64,000 nucleotides of DNA from Hygrocybe punicea (taxonomy: Eukaryota; Basidiomycota; Agaricomycetes; Agaricales; Hygrophoraceae), in assembly GCA_963556145.1 (NCBI GenBank), contig OY744472.1, positions 2,542,001 to 2,606,000 of the forward strand. Reading direction: 5' to 3'. Each line of letters starts with the position of its first letter. Positions within the stretch are counted from its first letter, which is position 1. The notes beneath the pieces are model-generated. The model did no database searches. It worked only from the letters and a program-made list of their open reading frames with translations, and was not told where the DNA came from. Shown one piece after another: positions 22,749 to 34,652 of the stretch. The position numbers and the translations under genes are program-made.

Positions 22749-25700
22749 ATGGTCAAACAGAGGGGATATCTGACGCAGGAGACCTACAAATCTAGGAAGT
22801 ATCTGGACGGAGAGGAAAGGGTATCGTTTCTCCCCCCTGGCCTTATCAACCATGGAAATACTTGTTTCATGAATTCCGTCTTGCAAGGCGTAAGCGATCG
22901 TCCAACAGTCCATGGAAATAAAAGGATACATAGCTGACTGGAGGCCACACGTCCCTTGCAGCTGATATCCACACCACTCTTGTTTGACCTCGTTCAATTC
23001 GTGCCATTACCACCCAAACCCTCCCTCGTCACTATTCCTCCCCTTGCCTCACGGCGATCACCTCAATTAACTAACCAACATGGCATGGGCAACCAACACG
23101 AGCAGAAGTGGGTACCCGGAATGCCGATCGGCGATGTGTTTGTTACCCTCATGCAGAAGGCGTGGGCCATCCAGCAGACTGGGCAGCGGGAGAGCATCAG
23201 TCCGAGGTGAGTGTGATGGGGGTATGCCACACTCAACTGACCTGATATGTTTTTTGTGCTTATAGAGATCTGTTAACCGCCCTTGGACGAAAGTATGATC
23301 AATATCTTGATTTCGCGCAGCAGGACGCGCACGAATTCCTGCGACAGCTGCTCGACGCCATGCGTATGGAAGAACTTGACGTATGTCTCATTCCGTATAT
23401 TGTCGTGGTACTCATGCATGCCTTTGGTTTGCAACTTTAGATCATCAAGCAGCGTCAACCACCCCCACCGCTAGACAAGCACAAAAAGCGCAATCGAAGG
23501 CATACGATCAAACCGCCATCGCCCCCGAAACCCACCACTCTTGTTCTCTCCCCTGATCCTCAAGCAGTAAATCCGTCATCTTCCACCCCCCCGCTTCGGT
23601 CTCCTGAATTAGAAGACGACAAGCTTCGTTCTTTTGTAGATATGATCTTCGGTGGCAAGCTCACCAGCATTCTCGTTTGCGAAAAGTGCAAGCACATCTC
23701 GCAGACACAAGAAGACTTCAACGACCTCAGTCTGAGCATCAAGCCTGACGACTACACCAAGGAGCGCAAGCGCGGTCGGTTCAGAATGCTTGCGAAACGA
23801 ATCACGAACCTCCAGAATGCGGCGCTGGGTGTGAATACGGAGAAGCAGCGCTCATCATCGGTGCCACCCAGTCCGCGGGATGTCACTCGGCTTGGAGGAA
23901 TCGACGGACCTCCGATTGTGGTCGAGCCGAGACGGAGGAGTTTGGATATCGTGGCCGACGCGAACTCAAAGGAGGCTCCAGTCACTAGTAAGGGTGGTGC
24001 TGGAGACGCCAGTCCAGACACCACCAACTCTTCCACTCCATTGGTAGGCAACGGGGATGCGATAGTTGCTGAGGAGAACACGCCAGTCGAGCAGTCGAAG
24101 ATGGAGAAGGACAAGAAGGACAAGAAGGACAAGGAAGATGACAGCTGGGCGAAGTTCGGACGCAGGATTAGCATGTCTATTCGGCTAGGAAAGGACAAGG
24201 AGCGTAAGGGTATGCAGGGAGGACGGATCAGTGTGGCGGACGTTCCTGAACCTGACCGACCGAAGATGAAAGACGGCGAAGGGAACGCAGGTTTCCGAAG
24301 CGTTCTCCCAGCCACGTCCACTCTCTCCACCAGTGCTTCGGATATCAGACACGATCGGGTCCAATCGGAAATTCATGATCAAGTGGAAGTCCATCCAGTT
24401 TCACAAAAAATACAGGGCCAGAACGAAAACTCAGGCACAAAATCTATATCGCAGCCTGCGCCAACGGCGACTTCAACACCTCGACTGTCAACTATCCATC
24501 ATTTGACCGGTAAACGCCCTAAATCTCCCCAGCCACCGAAACCCACACCTGAGGAAACTGCCTACCTCCGCCAGATTCTTGCCGACATTACCCCGTCGTC
24601 GTCGAACCCCTTCGCACTCTTCAGACAATCAAATCAGTATAACCACAGCATCGCGCCCTCATCCTCTTCCTCATCGGCACATGCGTTGTGGTTGAAAATG
24701 GCACAACTTCCAGGAATTGAAGAATGTCTAAGGATGTTTACGGCAGTCGAGATACTCGACGGAGAGAACATGGTAGGGTGTCGGCGATGCTGGAAGATTG
24801 CCAATGGTGTGTATACTCCACCACCACCAAGTGAAGGTGAATGTGTAGAGGATGATTCGGATAGCGAGGAGAACAAGGGTGATGGGATGGAATTACAGCA
24901 AAATCCGATTGAGCCCCAAGTGCTATCGCCTGTACATGGTCATCCTTTATCCGCCCCGGCCTCACCATTCTCATCACTTCCTGCATCGTTGTCTAGCCCA
25001 ATATTGTCGCTCTACACCCACACGAATCTCAGTGATGGTGTTTCTATTTCCTCATTACCCACAATGGACACCACCTTTTTCACATCTCCCCCTGCATTGA
25101 AAAGTTATCCTCCGTCCCTGGTTTTGAGAGACGATAATACCTCCCTGCTAATCTCACCCGACCCATACAACGGTTCATTACCCTCACCGCCGACATTACC
25201 ATACGAGACACACTTCCCACCTATAATCGCAAGTTTTGCATTCACTTCAAATAATCAGAGTACAGTTGAAGGCGCAGAGGCCTCATCCCCTGAAGCGCAA
25301 CTGATGAACGGAGGTGTCTCCATACCGTCTATATCCACAACGGCACCAGAATCGCCGACATATACCCCTTTGACTGTACGATCCAGTGTACAATACCATG
25401 CGTCGCAATCACATATAGCGGCTACCGCCTCCGAGGATTCTCTACGCACCCCTAGAGTGTATCACAAGCGTCCCAAAGAGAGCGAATTTGTCGACATTAC
25501 TTGTGAAAGCTCTGAACCGGAGAGTGATGCTTCAACAAGCACGTCTATGTTTAACCAGTCTGCAAGCTCCTCTCCGTCTTGGGAATCTTCGGACCTTCCT
25601 CTCGAGCAAACGGCTCCACATTCAAAAGAGAGCCCGTCTGCATCCAAGAAGGCCACTCGGTCAAAGCAAGTGATAATGCGACCAGCGTACAAGCGTTATC

Positions 25701-26270
25701 TCATCGGAACCCCGCCGCCCGTGCTGGTCATCCACTTGAAGCGATTCCAACAGATCTCCAGAACATATATGATGTCGTTTTCGCATGGCTTCAAGAAGCT
25801 TGATGACTATGTGACATTTCCTGAATACCTCGACCTGACCCCGTTTCTAGCTCCAAAAAAGGAAGATTTTGGCCTCGGGAAGAAAAAGCGGTCTAGTAAG
25901 GCACGAATGAAGGACAAGGGACGCTGTATGTATCGCCTCTACGCCGTCGTGGTACATATTGGCCACATGGTTCGTCATACGTTAAATGTCAAGTTGGTTT
26001 GTCTCGTTGACCCCAGCCTCATATCTTGACTGACAGCTCGGCGGTCACTACGTTGCATACACTGCTCTTCCAGCCACCACTCCTGCAGCTGAAGCGGCTA
26101 CTAAATCTCCGTCATCTTCCCTCAGCCCTGAGCCAGCTCCGGCTGCCCCGAACACAAACAGCAAGTCCCCTCGACAATGGGCGTATATCAGTGACACCGT
26201 GGTTAGACTCACTACTCTGGAAGAAGTGCTGAAAGTCAAGGCGTACATTTGTATGTACGAGCGTGTTTAG
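22749..26270 (+). CDS. Ubiquitin carboxyl-terminal hydrolase (USP/UBP family, USP16/45-like)
   Basis: This is a cysteine protease of peptidase family C19 that removes ubiquitin. The catalytic Cys box is 'PPGLINHGNTCFMNSVLQG', split from 'LISTPLLFDLVQFVPLPP' by an intron. The conserved 'FAQQDAHEFLRQLLDAM' follows, and 'GGKLTSILVCEKCKHISQTQ' is the zinc-ribbon-like finger (CxxC). A very long low-complexity insertion (about residues 270-740, Ser/Pro and Lys/Glu rich) precedes 'PVLVIHLKRFQQISR' and the His box 'GGHYVAYTALP', which follows another intron. The end is 'SDTVVRLTTLEEVLKVKAYI', 'CMYERV'. Five exons are supported, and the catalytic Cys and His are intact. The start at 22749 is the first in-frame ATG; an upstream exon cannot be excluded. 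A large insertion between finger and palm is common in fungal UBPs. Confidence 0.92.
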
Positions 26271-26787
26271 CCATGCAGGCAGGTGAACGTGGTAAGCGAC
26301 TCGGCGAACCCTCCTTGATAGATGTTTTCTCTTGCTGTCTCAGTAGATATATGCCCAGTTCCCACAATGTGGTCCTGGAGACCATATACCATTATTTACC
26401 CGAGGGTACTAACTTTAATGTTCTTGGACTTGTAGCGTGAAGCATAATTTTGAATATGCATGTTGTTATTATATCTTCCCCCAGCTGACAACGGTGATCA
26501 TCTATTGTTCCATCGATGAAGCTATGCGATTTGAATGTGGACATGATGGACATCTGTTGATTGGTGGTGGCTCGAACATAACAAACAATGTTCAGAAAAC
26601 GAAAAACCGGAGAACCATGACACCACACCGTGGTCTCCCCAATCCCCAACGGAGGACAGATACGTGCGTGTGGTGGCAAGTTACTGCTCCAACGACAATA
26701 ATGCCAAATCTTGGAATTCGAAGAGGAAAGCTGACAATAGTGGTTAAGATAGGAATGAGATGAGCAGGATACCCGAAGTGTCCAGAG
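26271..26787. other. Convergent intergenic region
   Basis: About 500 bases lie between the stop codons of the USP gene and the Bin3-type methyltransferase. No gene or repeat is supported; it presumably holds two 3' UTRs. Confidence 0.5.
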
Positions 26788-27856
26788 TCAAGCTTTGACA
26801 TAAAGATCAACAGGCCGACGAAATCCTGTAGTAGCAAGTGATGCAATTTTCAAGAAAGAATATACATAGAGACACACCACCTTCGCCAGAGGTTCCCAGA
26901 TGTTGAGCAGGACCGAAGCCGATATCTCGAAGTATAATTTCAAAGTTTTCAGGACGCAACACGAGATTCTTAGCGTTCTCCTTTAACCTCTGACAGAAAG
27001 ATTAGCGGGTCATCATATAGATATTACCACGATGTACTTCATCCATCCGTTTTGATTTTGCATAAGTGTCCCATGCTTGAGGTTCTAGAATGAAAACCCC
27101 TCCGTTGTTGAGAACCGAGTATGCCTTCTTGAAGAACACTCTCAGAGCATCGTCACCTCCGTTTAGATGTATCCATTTGGATATGGAGAAGCTGTTTGGA
27201 ATAATGAGTGAGAAAAAAAGTTCACTATAACCCCAGGTATTCTCACGCAATAACAACATCGTAACCATCTAGATCTTCCGGTATCTCACTTTCTATCCAA
27301 TTCGCTGTTCTGAATGATAGGTTGTTGGGAAATACGTGAGCACCACGATATTTCGACGGTGGAATGGGGAGATGACCAAAAGTATGTTCGCAAGATGCGG
27401 GGAAGTAATTTGGTCGAGCGACGTTGTTTGAGCAATTTGAGGAATCCACAGTTGTCATAAAACTGTCGTCTGGTGCTTGAAGGGACCAGACAGTGCGTCT
27501 CCTTCGCCACGCCGCTCGGACCAGTGTGTCATCAATGTCCACGCCCACAACTCTGTGAGCCCCCCATGATTGCGCTGACTTCTCCGCATCAATTTACTAA
27601 TATAACTCAGGTTTACTGAAGCGCCTACCGATCTCGCATGTGACCCATCCTTCGTTGCACCCAACGTCAAGGACGCGTTTCCCAGTGAACAATGATGCAG
27701 GGAGCAATGCAAGTCGTGGATCTGTCACGAATGGTCTTTTCAAATAGTAACTGGAAGCGAGGCACAGTAAGCAAAGGCAAGCATGAAACAAAAGAGTTAG
27801 ACTAACGCATGATAGTTTCCGTGGATTGGGACGCTGGAATTGGTGATTGACAACAT
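26788..27856 (-). CDS. Bin3-type RNA methyltransferase (MePCE/BCDIN3 family)
   Basis: This S-adenosylmethionine-dependent enzyme belongs to the Bin3 family. Members put a methyl on the 5' gamma or mono-phosphate of small RNAs such as 7SK or U6. The start at 27856 has a stop codon immediately upstream in frame and gives 'MLSITNSSVPIHGNYHAYYL', followed by 'KRPFVTDPRLALLP'. The SAM-binding motif is 'KRVLDVGCNEGWVTCEIAQS' continuing 'WGAHRVVGVDIDD', joined across an intron with the acceptor at GAAGTCAG. Then come 'YDVVIAFSISKWIHLNGGDD', 'VFILEPQAWDTYAKSKRM' and, after another intron, 'LKENAKNLVLRPENFEIILR', ending 'GEGGFRRPVDLYVKA'. Five introns were resolved. The transposable element at 27870 is inserted 13 bp upstream of the start codon, so the native promoter is displaced by about 0.65 kb. 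Confidence 0.92.
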
Positions 27857-27869
27857 TTATGGCGTATAG

Positions 27870-28514
27870 TGGGGTTGGGCAATGTCACCCAGGCTCGTGG
27901 CAGCGTGACATAACGCTATGTGACAGAAATCGTGACAATTAGTGACCCACTACTATCTGTAGCTGTCTTGATATCTCAACAACGGAGCAAGTTATTAAAA
28001 ATCGGTCTTGAACAAAATGTTCTAATCATGATTGAGATGAAATTGCGTCACTAGAGCTAAGCTGTAAGATGTATATTTGATGAACCTATAGACTTCCATT
28101 TTTAAGCCAATGTTGGCAGGGAATTTGAGAGATTGACATATTTTAGAACTTTAAAGACATTTACCAAAATTCTGGCTTGAACAAAATCTTCTAGTATATA
28201 AATGGAACATACCACTCAGCCAAAGCTAAGCTTGAAGACCTGATTGGAGTGAGTCTATAGATGTTTAAGGTTCTAGGCTGTATTTGGCTGTAAGAATTGA
28301 CAAATCATGGAACAGTGTTTGCCTAAAATTATTACCATGAAAACTTTGGAGATAGAAACATTTATACATTCATTATGAACATTTCTTACACTCAAGACTT
28401 GTCACTAAAGTGAGTTGTGAACTCGTAAAGGGACTGGGTCAGTGTTTGTGCAGGGTGTCACACGTGATGGTCTCCGTGACACATGTCACACCTTATAGAG
28501 ATTGCCCAACCCCA
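27870..28514. mobile_element. Small non-autonomous DNA transposon with TIRs
   Basis: This is a 645-bp element without coding capacity. Its terminal inverted repeats begin TGGGGTTGGGCAAT at the left and mirror at the right. It is flanked by the direct repeat CGTATAG (27863-27869 and 28515-28521). Both subterminal regions carry repeated GTGACA/TGTCAC motifs. The 7-bp duplication and TIR do not identify a superfamily with certainty, but hAT-like is plausible. It is inserted in the 5' leader or promoter of the Bin3-type gene. Confidence 0.8.
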
Positions 28515-28785
28515 CGTATAGAGAGTCCGATTCGGAACATTTTATATTCTATTTTCACAAACCGTCCAATTACGTAAATACCAAAATCATGAAGAAAATC
28601 CAGGCTCCTAACCATCCGGCGTTGCGAGATTTGCTCCAAGTTTCTAAGATAGACCTCATCCACAAACAGTTACATCACGTGAAACGGTGTGACAATGAGG
28701 TAAAACCTCTGTAGATAACTTTTGGAGATGTTTAAAAAAATCTGTTCCAGTGAAATGTTCAGAGAGTGGTTCTGGGATCTGTGTA

Positions 28786-31700
28786 CAGTTGCGGACAACC
28801 ACGACAATTTTAGTATCTCATTTGTACATTCAGATCGGACCGAAGAATAGACTGTCAAACCATCGGAATAGTTGATTTAGGTCCTAAAGACATCAAACTA
28901 ACGAGCTGATATGGGATACATCAATTTTTTTGGTGGAGATACCCTAAAAATTTGGTGGACCCCCTTAAAAATTAGCTAAAATCACGAAAAATTCAGAAAA
29001 CACACCTTTCAACGAACGGTAAATGATCCTGTAAAGGATTAGCAAAAGGGGAGACAACAACGCCACAGAAAAAAATTGCCAAAAGTCACCCCCCAACTGG
29101 GTTTGTAGTGTTAATGACTCGTGGCTGACCATTGAAGCACTCTTGGAACACAACTGGACTAAAAAATCAGCATTCTGCAACTAATACTGGACCCCAGCCC
29201 AACACACTGCCAGTATTTCCACCAGATAGTGCCAAAAATCATCAGAGATCATGTACCCCAAGCACCAACACTGCAGAAAACTCTGACTTGGATGAGGGAT
29301 GGAATCCAGGGGTTTTCTTTGACAGCATGAAGACTATCATGGGCAGTGACAATGAGGGGGCAGCTGAGGAGATGGAGCTTGTGGAATTGGATGATGCAGA
29401 TTTAGATGATGAAGACCTCTGCGAGCACTTGTACAACTTGGCGGTACAAGAAGGAGATGACCCTACAGACAAAGACTGGCTGCCACCTTTTTTCAAGAGA
29501 AAGAAAAAGAAATGTACGTACCTTCATTGAGCCCTCTGTGTCAAGCTCATGACACCTGCAGCACGTCCCCTGTGCTACAAGAAGGGTCCGGACATTGGGA
29601 GCAAATCAAAACGCACCCAAGAACAATACCGAAAACTTCTCCGAAATCAGACATCACTCCTAAATCTTGGTTTCTTTGTGAAACCTAAGACCGACACTGA
29701 GCCTTCCAGCGCCAGGTCAACTTGCACTCTTGAAGAAGTTGGCATACCATCTCCAGAGTCTGTGGTTTCATTATCTCCAGAACCTTCATTCAGAGCACTC
29801 CAGGAGTCTTCTGCCATCAATTCAAAGATAAATGAAGTGGCAGACAGCAGGCCTGCAATGCAATTGACTGACCTGCCAATTCCAACAAATGCTCTTGAAG
29901 AGCCTGATCAGATGGTCGCTGATGAGACAGGTTGCAATGACTGGGAGAGTGAATTGGATGAGTGTGTGGAAGCTGGAGTGGACATTTGGGACTGGAAAGA
30001 ATTGCAAGAGCAGATCAAGAATGATCTCAAAAAAGGTGGCAAAACATTACCGCTAACACAGATCAATCAATTCCTCATCATTCATAACTTTGTGACACTT
30101 CACTTGAAGGGCCTGGGATGAATCCCTGCCAGTCTCGAGATTGCACAACAATGGCATGAAGGCGAAGGTGCTCACTTTGCATGTCGAGTCCGTGCACTTG
30201 CTTGACATTATCAAGTATTTGAACAACTCCCTCAGGAAAAGCGAGGTGGGGCTGGAAACACTCATTCTGAGCTAGACATATCAGTACAGAAAGCTGCCCA
30301 AGAATGGCTTACGTTGCAACCTGTTGGTCAAATCACCCCACACCTCTTCCAGCATGCACTCAACACAATCATACTTCCCTCACTTGGTGTCTCCCTGAAG
30401 AAGCCCCTTTGTGAACGAACAGCTTGTTGATGGCTTATCAAGCTCGGTTGGTGGCTTACAGTGATTCAGAAGAGTGTCTACATGGATGGTCATGAGCGAG
30501 AGGATGTTAAAAGGTACCAGCAGGAAGTATTCCTACCAGCCATGTCCCAATTTGAAGCTTGTATGGCACACTATGAAGGCCCAGAATTGAAACGAGTGGC
30601 GCCAACCCTACAAGTGGGGCAAAAGGAGATCATTGCCAATTTCCATGACAAAAGCTGCTTCCATGCTCTAGATTACAAAAGCAGAGCATGGTACATTTTG
30701 TTCAAGTAAAATGTGCTTTCCCCCAGTTTTGAACTTCTTTAAAGGCTGGCCGAAGGGCAGACAATATTGCAGAAGAAAAGCTGTGGTTGCCTTATTCATG
30801 TGTCCAATTTTATCAATGAGGCCAATGGGCAACTTGTGCAGTATGACACCAGTGGAAATATTGTCCAAGATGCACGCAAGATAATATATCCTGGCGCAAA
30901 GGGTGATCCATGGTGGGACAATGGTCAATTGCTTGTGCAAGTCAAGAAGGCCATTAGCATTTTTGAAGCAGCTCATCCAGACTGCATTTCACTATTCATT
31001 TTTGACCAGTCCTCAGCTCATGGTTCATTGCCACCAGATGCACTCAAAGCCTTCGAAATGAACAAGTCAGATGGTGGGAAACAATGTAAACAACGAGACA
31101 CAGTCATCCCACAGTCCAACCCATGTGCCACACATAGAGGCAATGCACAGAAGATGATGCTGCCTGATGGATGACCAAAAGGTCTGCAGACAGTTCTTGA
31201 GGAGTGGGGTTTTTGTGTGGATGGACTTCGGGCAAAGTGCCCCCCATCTGTCCCTGGGAGAATGCCAACTGCTGCATGGCAAGACTTCTCAGCAAACAGG
31301 ATGACTTTACCAACCAGCAATCCATGCTCGAAACACTCATACAGAATGCTGGGCACGAATGAATCTTTTTGCCGAACTTTCACTGTGAACTCAACCCTAT
31401 TGAAATGGTATCCTTTGTGTCCAGTGGTGTCCTCTCTTGATTATATATTATTGACACACTTTTACAGTACTGGGGCTGGTGTAAATATCGTTACCGAGAA
31501 GTTCCTAAAAAGACCTTTGCAGAGGCAAAGGAAGTTGCACTCGAAAAACTCAATGCTTGTCCTGTTGAGGTAATCCGGCGATTCATCAATCGTTCGTGGA
31601 GATTCATGAGTGCCTACCGATTAGGCCTTACTGGACAAGCAGCAATGTGGGCTGTAAAAAAACAAAAGCAGCATTGCCAAGTCTCAAATCGTGCAATGAT

Positions 31701-31924
31701 GTCAATTGAGGCGGTTTTGAACACAAACTAGCATAGAGTTACAGCTTATATACCCGAAAAATTTGGCTCAAAATTTTGGCAGTTTGAAAAAGTCGTGGGA
31801 AAATTAAGATGACTGCATTTTTGGGGGTTTTCAGCCTCTCTGAGACAGAATCTGCAGTCAGTTTCACTTGAAAAAATTGTGCTGGGCCTGGGTATAAATT
31901 GTCGTGTTTGGTTGTCCACAACTG
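28786..31924 (+). mobile_element. Tc1/mariner-type DNA transposon
   Basis: This is a 3139-bp element with terminal inverted repeats: left CAGTTGCGGACAACCACGAC, and at the right end the reverse complement of CAGTTGTGGACAACCA. It is flanked by a TA dinucleotide on each side (28784-28785, 31925-31926), the target duplication of Tc1/mariner elements. The other arm of the host repeat carries the uninterrupted sequence with one TA. It contains a broken DDE transposase gene on the plus strand. Confidence 0.88.
29132..31731 (+). pseudogene. DDE transposase of the Tc1/mariner-type element, inactivated
   Basis: Fragments of one transposase are read in order on the plus strand. The start is no longer ATG: the first family residues, 'NTTGLKNQ', are entered from TTG. 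An acidic N-terminal region is followed by 'KRTQEQYRKLLRNQ', 'YMDGHEREDVKRYQQEVFLP' and 'NFHDKSCFHALD' (first catalytic Asp region). 'HPDCISLFIFDQSSAHGSLP' holds the second Asp. 'HCELNPIE' carries the final Glu. 'VEVIRRFINRSWRFMSAYRL' and 'SNRAMMSIEAVLNTN' end the protein. In-frame TGA codons occur after 'LKGLG', 'RVRALA', 'ERTAC' and 'LPDG', each at a place where Arg (CGA) would fit. There are also frame changes near 30700-30760 and 31400-31480, some of which may be introns. It is not expected to be functional. Confidence 0.85.
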
Positions 31925-32499
31925 TATTCAAAAGTTGAATTTTCAATAGTTTGAAGGAGGAGATAGATATTTGGTCTAACCCATTGGTGTATGTTATGGA
32001 GGTGTCACGGCTGTTGATGGGTTAGACCAAATATCTCCTCCTTCAAATTAGTGTTGCCGTAGTTCGGTTCCAAACCTAGCCGAACCCGGTTCAAACCCCG
32101 AACCGAACCCTAGGTTCAGTCTAAGTTCAGCCAAGTGCTGAACCAGACCGCGGGTTCAGTTCCAGGTTTCGAGGCCCACCGGATTTCCTGAACGGCTCCA
32201 AACCGCGTCCAAACCACGAACGCGGATATTTTTCAGGTATTTATTTCATTTGTTTTTCATATTTCTTTACTTACTATTTCGTGTTAAATGGTATCATGTG
32301 ACTGGCTGCTTTCACACAACACAGCAACATCAACGCATGTTGAACACAACACAAATTGTGTTGTGTTCATCAAAGTAAGTTTTCCTTTTTTTCTTCACTT
32401 TACTAATGTTACTTGCGACAGGCAACTCAACTGTGACCACATCACGACCACATCGCGACCACACACATTGGCACAAGATGAATGCCAATGCCAGCAATT

Positions 32500-32603
32500 C
32501 CAACGGACACGGGACAGCCGCAACAACACCACCACCACCACCACCACAATGGCAACAGCCAGCAGCAGCAGCAACAGTGGAAGCAGCAGCGCCGGCAGCA
32601 ACG

Positions 32604-32634
<31 letters not shown>

Positions 32635-32817
32635 TGGCAGCAGCAGCAGTTGCAGTTGCAGCAGGACAGCAGCTGCAGCCAATGGCCATGACAGCAGTGG
32701 CAACAGCGGCAACGGCCATCACAGCAGCAGCAGCAGCAGCAATGGCCACAACAGCAGCCGCAGCAGCAGCAATGGCCACAACAGCAGCCGCAGCAGCAGC
32801 AATGGCGGCAGCAACGG
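32500..32817. repeat. CAG/CAA trinucleotide-repeat tract
   Basis: Imperfect CAG, CAA and GGC triplets would read as poly-Gln, poly-Ser or poly-Ala in the three plus frames. The tract resumes at 37502-37680 after the inserted LTR element, so it was continuous in the hAT element before insertion. No real gene is supported here because every frame is open for compositional reasons. Confidence 0.8.
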
Positions 32818-32975
32818 TGTAGTAGTTGTGCCTGGTCAGTCACGTGATCAGGTTCCCACGGTTTGACCTAGTCAGTAGCCTTCCAGATGTAGTAGTCAGT
32901 CCATCCTTCCTATCCAGTCGACCTTTCCCTCGAGTCCTGCGTGAGCCCCCGGAGTGGTACCTCGGTACCACTCCA
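32818..32975 (+). repeat. 5' LTR of element A
   Basis: This 158-bp LTR starts TGTAGTAGTTGTGCC and ends GGTACCACTCCA. It contains TCACGTGA (an E-box core) and a palindrome GGAGTGGTACCTCGGTACC at its 3' edge. Its partner is at 37340-37497. Confidence 0.88.
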
Positions 32976-33219
32976 ATGTGGTGATGAGAGTGTTTTTCGA
33001 CCCACGCACGTCTTTTTCTCGGTTTCTCACTCCTGACGTTTTTTTTTTTTTCTCGCGAGACGACCTTTTTTCGGCCTCACCACCCCTGCTGCGCGACGGC
33101 GCATTTTCCCTTCATTCACGGCCGTACCTCAGTTGCGTTACCCCCCGGCACCCTCGCTCAGTCCACCAGGGCCCTGCGTCGACCATCGTTGACCCAGAAA
33201 CGCGGACTCAACCCTTTTT

Positions 33220-34330
33220 GAGCACCCAAAAGCCCCAGGCCATGCCACCCGCGTTCGCGCCCCGTTTCCTCTTCTCAGACCAAGGACGGCCTCTCAAGCT
33301 TTCCTTCGACGTCTTACAGCCCCCGTTCCGCCCCACGTCGTCCCAGGAACACCATCGACGTCCATTTTTGATGCCCAACGGCCACCCGCGTACAGCCGCG
33401 TCACCACCTTTTGACCCCCCCATATTTTAGCGTTCCCCGGCCCACTCGTATCCATCCAGGCCCCCGCGTTCACACTCGACGACCCGGTGCCCACGTTCTG
33501 CTCGAAAGAACCCCCCGTTGCCATCCATTTTGGATACCCAAGCCCCTGCCATGTCATCACCTTCAACCCCCTGCTTTTCGTATGTCCCGTTCCCAACCCA
33601 CATTCGTTCAATCCCCCGCGCCCTCGTTCCATCCACCAGGGCCCCCCGTTGCCCCCCGTTGGCCCCAGATGAGCCCCCACTGTCGTTCTCGGACACCCAA
33701 GCCACGCGCCACGTCACCATCGTGCGGCCCCGTTCTGCCAGCACAACCGGCCCAGACCAACTCACCAAACTCGCGGCCCACCCCCCAGAACACCCTGCGT
33801 CTCGTTAACGCCCCGAACGAGCCCCACCGCCGTTTTTGGTCGCACCACGGATCCGTCGCGCCCACCTGTTGGACCCCCGTTCTTTTGTGTACCCCAGCCC
33901 CACACGGACCCATTCGACCACCCGTGCCCTCATTCCACCGGCCAGGACACCCCGTTCACCTCCATTGCGCCAAATGAGCCCCCGCCGTTGTTTTCAGACA
34001 CCCGGGCCACGTGCCACGTCACCATCGCACGGCCCCATTCTGCCAACATACCCAGCCCCGGACCGACTCACGAAGCTCGCGGCCCACCCGTTCACCATCC
34101 CGGAGCACCCCACCTCGATCCAATACCACCGTGCCCACCGTTCCCAGACCCCCACCGCGTTCCGCCACGTCACCATCTCTCGGCCGGATTCTTGCACCAT
34201 ACCCGGCTCCTTGAGCCCTCGTTCAGCTCCCCGCGACCTCGTCTCGACCCTGGCGACTTCCCCGACCCGTAGGGACCCAAACGAGTCACCGCCGCGACCA
34301 CTTAGCACCCCAGCGCTAGTCCCCTCATAT
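33220..34330. repeat. Degenerate tandem repeats of about 0.3 kb inside element A
   Basis: Related blocks recur about every 298 bp. For example, 'ACGTCACCATCG...CGGCCC' with 'CTCGCGGCCCACCC' occurs near 33712 and again near 34016, with a more diverged copy before them. All frames are proline-rich and repeatedly broken, so I do not call a gene. Confidence 0.6.
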
Positions 34331-34374
34331 CGAGAATCCCCGATGCCACCGCATGGCCCAATGCACCCGTACGT

Positions 34375-34529
34375 TGGAGTGGTACGGAGGTACCACTCCG
34401 AGGGCTAACTGGAGAGTCTCGCTGGAGAGCTGGCGAGGAAGACTGGATTGGGACTGACTACTGACAGGGATCTATCTACAACGAACCGTGGGAGCCTCAT
34501 CACGTGACTAGGCACTCGCTACCACTCCA
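34375..34529 (-). repeat. 3' LTR of element B
   Basis: This 155-bp repeat has perfect 10-bp inverted ends (TGGAGTGGTA / TACCACTCCA) and an internal palindrome around GTACGGAGGTAC. It is 3' in the element's minus orientation. Confidence 0.87.
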
Positions 34530-34652
34530 ATTGCCCCCCTCCCTCATAGCGACGTCCTCGTCGCTATCGAAGACCTGAAAGAAAGAAAGAAAGAAAGAAA
34601 GAAAGAAAAAAAAGGGAAGAGGAAAGAAAGAGGAAAAAGACTGAAAAAGAAA

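Noticed and set aside
32330..32866. Long open frames in all directions over the CAG-rich tract (poly-Gln, poly-Ser, poly-Ala, poly-Cys)
   Set aside because: Trinucleotide repeats keep every frame open. There is no conserved motif and the tract is split by a retroelement.
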